Position numbers and translations under genes: made by a program. A stretch of 64,000 bases of DNA from Corythucha ciliata (lineage: Eukaryota > Arthropoda > Insecta > Hemiptera > Tingidae). Below are positions 60,001-64,000 of the stretch, in pieces. Under the pieces are notes generated by a model, which saw nothing but the letters and a program-made list of their open reading frames with translations, did no database searches and was not told the DNA's origin. The DNA is taken from assembly GCA_038030265.1 (NCBI GenBank), contig CM075938.1, positions 23,971,009 to 24,035,008 of the forward strand, in the 5' to 3' direction. How positions within the stretch are numbered: the stretch's first letter is position 1; every line of letters starts with the position of its first letter.

Positions 60001-63000
60001 CCGAATCAAAAGAAAATATGACTGTCAATTCATGTTCAAATTTCATAGATTTTACGAGGTGACAAGCTCGCTCATTATACATATACCGAGGACTATATCT
60101 TTTTCATACATTTATGTAGTCCAACAAACCGTTTTGACAAATGATGAGCGCATGTTATTTTCCAGGCTGAACGTTGAGGACCAAACTATACCAGTTGCAG
60201 CCAGTCTTCCCGCTGGCTACCTAGCCGTCCAGCCTCTTGGTTGGGGCAAAGGGGTTCGTAGCATTAGCTTAGATAACAATAAGAACGTAAGCATGACCGT
60301 TTTCATTGCGTACATGTATATTATTTCTATTCAATTCATTTTGCTCTTTTGATGCATAAGACGGTGGTCGTGGTTTAAGTGGTAAAACGTTGAATCTGAA
60401 GTGAAATTTGTGATTCGATAAACTTGAAACGTAAGATGCTATTTTGCTTTTCATTGGATCACCTATGCATGCGCATTCTAATGTGTTGCTAAATAACACA
60501 ATTTGGTGTCAACCCCGAGACCAGCATCAGGGATTTAAACAACGCTAAATTGTACATATGTAATTTGTGGTGGGGGATTGACAGCTGCCACCAAATTCAC
60601 TCCTATTTTAACGGAAATTCGTTAAGTAAAAAAAAATGTTAACGGAAATTCGTTAAGTAAATAACACCGTCCAGAACTAAAAATGAAAGTTGCAGCTCTG
60701 ATCGACCCTCGCTTAGGTAGTTTTCACACTGGGGATATTTGTATCAGACACTCAAATGCGATTTCGGAATCGCATACTGAAATCATCGCGATACAGAGGT
60801 AGTAACCCGGCGAATATTGTTCCCCAGTGCTTCATAGGTCCAAGCGAACAAGAGGAGAACGAAAGTCACCGAGATATTGAACTGTACAGCCCAAAAACGA
60901 AATTCACTGAATTGGCTCTTCAAAAGCTACTGCTTTGCGTTTTTGGCTTTTTCAGATGGCTAATTTGGCGAGTTTGACTCTTTCAAACTCGATTTTTCTA
61001 TTTTGGCTTTTAAAAAACAAATTTGGCTCGTAAAGCTCAAATTTTCTTGCTTCAGCTCTGTCTGAGTTATTTGGCTTGTCCAAATACTAATTTCGCTCTT
61101 CGAAAACGAAATTATGTACGGCTGAGATGATTAAAATCGCGTCCCAAAATGGCAATGCTGACGATTTGCACTTTGAAAATTCGGTCAACTGACTATTTGC
61201 GGGCTAAAAATAGGCAAACTGGCAATTCCCACTTAAACACACAAAAGTGGCTGAACAGACCATGATCCTCGCCTTAAAATGGCTGAATCGACCATTCATG
61301 CGCACAAAACGGCCAAACTGACCATTCGGACGCAAAAATGACCAGTAATTCACCCTATTAGCTTGACGGTTATTTGCGAGCAAAAAACTGCTGAACTGAC
61401 TAGTTTCGCCCTAAAATGTCTTAACTGACTATTTGAGCGCTAAAAACAGATGGTGGCTAAACTGACGATTCGCTCGTTAAAATCCATCAACTGGTCATTC
61501 CTTCCGCCACCGAACAAGGACCCTCTCCGCCTTACCAAATCATCGACTCAACCCCTTCCCCGATGGTTCATGCAATACTTCGCCGTGCTCGGCTTAAGCT
61601 ATTAAATGGCTTGACTAGCTAATCACGCTCTACAAGTTACTACACGGAGCCTTCCAGTTGCAGCACGCCAGCTGAGTCTTTTTGAGGTTGAAATCCCTGG
61701 CTGATGAATCGGATTTAGGGTGTCACGTTTCTAGTTTTGTGGGCATATGACAAGTTTGGGCAAAGTTAGTAGTTTTCGAACTGGAAAATCAAATTTTCGT
61801 GCTCCTGGTGGTAGTGAGGTGGAGGGCATTTGCGAATGATTGCAGCCATGCAGCTGAACACCCCAGCCCCCAGCTGAACCCAGTTTATGGTGTGAAATTG
61901 CAAGTTTTGGGGCTCAGCTCAGCCACCCTCAGAGAATTGGGGGGGGGGGGATTAAAAAGAGAATGGAAAGTGAAGAGATGCACGTGTGAGGGAAAACAAA
62001 TCATATCTAGGACCGTATGCCAAGTCGACCCTCGAAATTTCCTTAACTTCAACCTACCTCACAAACTGTAGAATAACATGGTATTTTCTAATTTTTCCAG
62101 TTTGGAGGGAGGAAGCGCAGGGGGAGGGGGTCATCGTGAGTACCTACAGTTATCTCTAGAGTGAAAATGCTTTTTGTTGTCATTGCCTAATAATAATGGT
62201 TCCTTCAAAATGTCGTCTCGCACTGCAGTGATGAAAGTTCATAAAATTTAGATTTTCTAGTCTGTCATAAGTGTCGGCTTTAGGAAGTGCTTTCTTTGTC
62301 AATACCTGATTGACATTTGGGCACGGGTACCCTATAAAACAAAGTCGTAAGATCTAAAACGGGGTTTCGTGATGTTGACCATAACAAATCTAAATCTTTG
62401 AACTAAAGCTCCTCGTTTTCAACCACTGAGAGAGCTGTTGAAAGCCATCTTTAGTAATCAAGACATATTATCAGATAGGCAGCGGGATCAAGTCGTGGGC
62501 AAATTGGGACAGCAAAATTCATTGAAAGCTTAATATTAGCCTGATTAACTCTAGGAACTAGTTGCGTTGTTATGGTTATCAGTAACCGCTTACCTCACGC
62601 TGCTACCGTTTGAATTCTGTACCTATTTATTGATGTCATTCTATGTTTTTTTTTAAATGCTTAAAAAACGACAGTTAGACAGAGAAAAATAGCCTGCGAA
62701 ATCATTGTTTTCAGTTCGCTGGTCCTGAAGTGAGCTGGATTGACAACCAAAAGCCCATTTTCAACGTCGCTTTTAAATTGGTATCCACCGTCCTTACCAC
62801 CGATCAACATCTACACAATCTATTTAGTCATGCAGAGAAAATTCACACGCCCAAAACTGTTCCACCGTCCGATTTAGAAACCACTAAAATCCTAAAAGTG
62901 AGAAAGCGTCCGCCACACTATTAGAAATGTCTAGTATTTCATACGATTTTTTTTTAAATAGGCAGCTCACGCAGTTCAACTCCACTCTGCTATAACATTT

Positions 63001-64000
63001 CTTCCAACCCTCTTGAACGAACTTTTCTCTCTTTTAATCACATCCACGAGTACAGAAGTAGCCACCAACGTAATTCGACTGATAGTTCACATCGTGTCCA
63101 TGGTGCAAGGGTCCGAGTCGGCTGAAACCCTCAACACTTACGTCAAAGTAAGTTCCGCTACCATCATGCCCATGAAGTATTTCCTACTTTATTGAAATTT
63201 CAGTTCGTATTCGTTGGGGAATCGTCCGGGGGCCGCACTGTTCACGAAGAATTAGCGAATCATTTACCCTCACTTTTAAACCCTTCGAACACCGATTTTT
63301 TACTGGTAAATAAGTTTCTGTCGCACTCAGGGTTTTTCTTCCAAGTCATGGCTAAATCCATGGCTCAGTATTTGCTCTCAACGGGTCGCATTAAGGTCTG
63401 TACCTCCTGTTTGTATATTGTCAGTCTCGTACTCTATTAATTAACTGGTCTATTCGCCGCCGTAGATGCATCGACACGAAAGGTTTCAGCCGGATTTTCT
63501 TACGAAAATTGAAAATTTACTTAAGGTTTTGAACCCCTATTTGTTATCGAAGCATCGAGAAATGCCTCAGGAAACTAAACAGCTTAATTTGAGCATTGCC
63601 CATTTCCTCAAGGTAGCGGTTTCATTTGTTTGGAAAATATTGGACTCTAAAAATTTTCGTTACAGAGATGTTTAAGCTTCCTTGATCGAGGATTTGTTCT
63701 CCGGCTGATATCTTGGTACATGTCGACCTTCACTGGTGAAGCTCGAATTCTGTACGATTTGAAATACGCTTTTTTGACTGTGATTTGCTCACACGAGCAT
63801 TACATCGCCTTTAATTTACCTCTTTTAATCATCAAGAGTAGAAACGGTGAATAAACCTACATTCCTTCCTCATGTTCAGTTGTATTTATTTATTGTATTT
63901 TTTCCTATTTTTCAGATATTTGTAGCGAGTATTGGTTGTCTGAGGAGTTTTGCAAGCGTCACTATTTAGCGGGGCTTCTTTTACTCGAAACTAAAACTTC
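57030..64000 (+). CDS. Ziz: DOCK9/10/11 (zizimin, DOCK-D) Rho-GEF, exons 2-19, continues off the right edge
   Basis: Guanine-nucleotide exchange factor for Cdc42/Rac (family knowledge). Exons: 57030-57146, 57205-57377, 57440-57634, 57698-57800, 57867-58038, 58096-58316, 58375-58512, 58571-59085, 59140-59219, 59284-59525, 59584-59822, 60166-60286, 62715-62897, 62962-63147, 63204-63395, 63466-63612, 63666-63846 and 63916-64000+. With exon 1 they give 1,129 residues in one frame. Visible in order: the DOCK-D N-terminal region (VEPIDFESYI, FTKECVKSYTSDWN); a PH domain at about 164-275 (KQGYLMKGPE, SFKRRYCYL, YSLAADSEAELNDWISKL), which sets the DOCK-D class apart from DOCK-C; RIEKVLQGG and GKYRMPFAW; and the DHR-1/C2 lipid-binding domain from about 643 (NHLYVYPQALSF, YDEIKIALP, LLFTFYHISIEG, ETPVGYAWLPLL). 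The armadillo-like segment follows (FFFQVMAKSMAQYLL, CSHEHYIAFNLPL). The catalytic DHR-2 domain lies beyond the window. No breaks seen. Confidence 0.96.
60287..62714 (+). other. Large intron of the DOCK gene (2.4 kb) with drifting repeats
   Basis: Between 60890 and 61490 there are irregular units of about 35-45 bp. First come words like TTTGGCTCTTCAAAA and AACTCGATTTTT, then words like AAATGGCTGAACTGACCATT and CGCACAAAACGGCC. The second set is the style of 28855-29040. A 12-base G run lies near 61940. A short direct repeat, GTTAACGGAAATTCGTTAAG, occurs at about 60610-60660. Confidence 0.65.

Overview
The window is nuclear DNA of an animal, almost certainly an insect. The genes are split by GT-AG introns. 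One encodes a ZAD-type C2H2 zinc-finger protein, a family expanded in insects, and one resembles a secreted cuticle protein with the usual tiny first coding exon. The base composition is AT-rich. About two thirds of the sequence is non-coding and crowded with hairpin-forming repeats. I cannot name the species; a hemipteroid insect would fit, but that is a guess.

Layout. 351-1515 (-): first six coding exons of a WDR7/Rabconnectin-3 beta homologue, which runs off the left edge. 1.5-8.5 kb: intergenic with many short palindromic MITEs. 8649-9306 (+): three-exon tyrosine-rich cuticle-like secreted protein with TATA box and polyA signal. 9.3-18.3 kb: intergenic, including a 3.4 kb inverted-repeat element with a satellite-armed foldback element nested inside it. 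18386-20090 (+): complete five-exon PPM1L-type PP2C phosphatase with an N-terminal membrane segment. 23071-26859 (-): complete ten-exon ZAD plus 13 C2H2-finger protein. 27-36.5 kb: slowly drifting degenerate tandem repeats, a tRNA-derived SINE and several foldback elements. 36561 to the right edge (+): a DOCK9/10/11 (zizimin, DOCK-D) Rho-GEF. Its 33-codon first exon is separated by a 20.4 kb intron from exons 2-19 (57030-64000). That intron holds foldback elements, nested MITEs, a 1.3 kb tandem duplication around a tRNA-Thr-like gene, and a truncated Tigger/pogo transposase.

The genes have no evident common pathway: vesicle acidification (WDR7), ceramide-transfer or stress-kinase signalling (PPM1L), Cdc42/Rac activation (DOCK), transcription (ZAD-ZNF) and cuticle. 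The striking part of the window is the repeat landscape. It has several unrelated long-inverted-repeat families. It has about ten MITE families whose ends, next to TTAA-like target sites, converge on a motif like GCCC(T/C)GTNCACAC. It also has kilobases of pseudo-periodic sequence made from words such as GCTAATTCG and GCTAAAATTGAGAAAA.

Exon boundaries were worked out by hand from splice dinucleotides, reading phase and remembered family alignments. Repeat borders are accurate to a few bases only where a terminal inverted repeat is stated; otherwise they are approximate.
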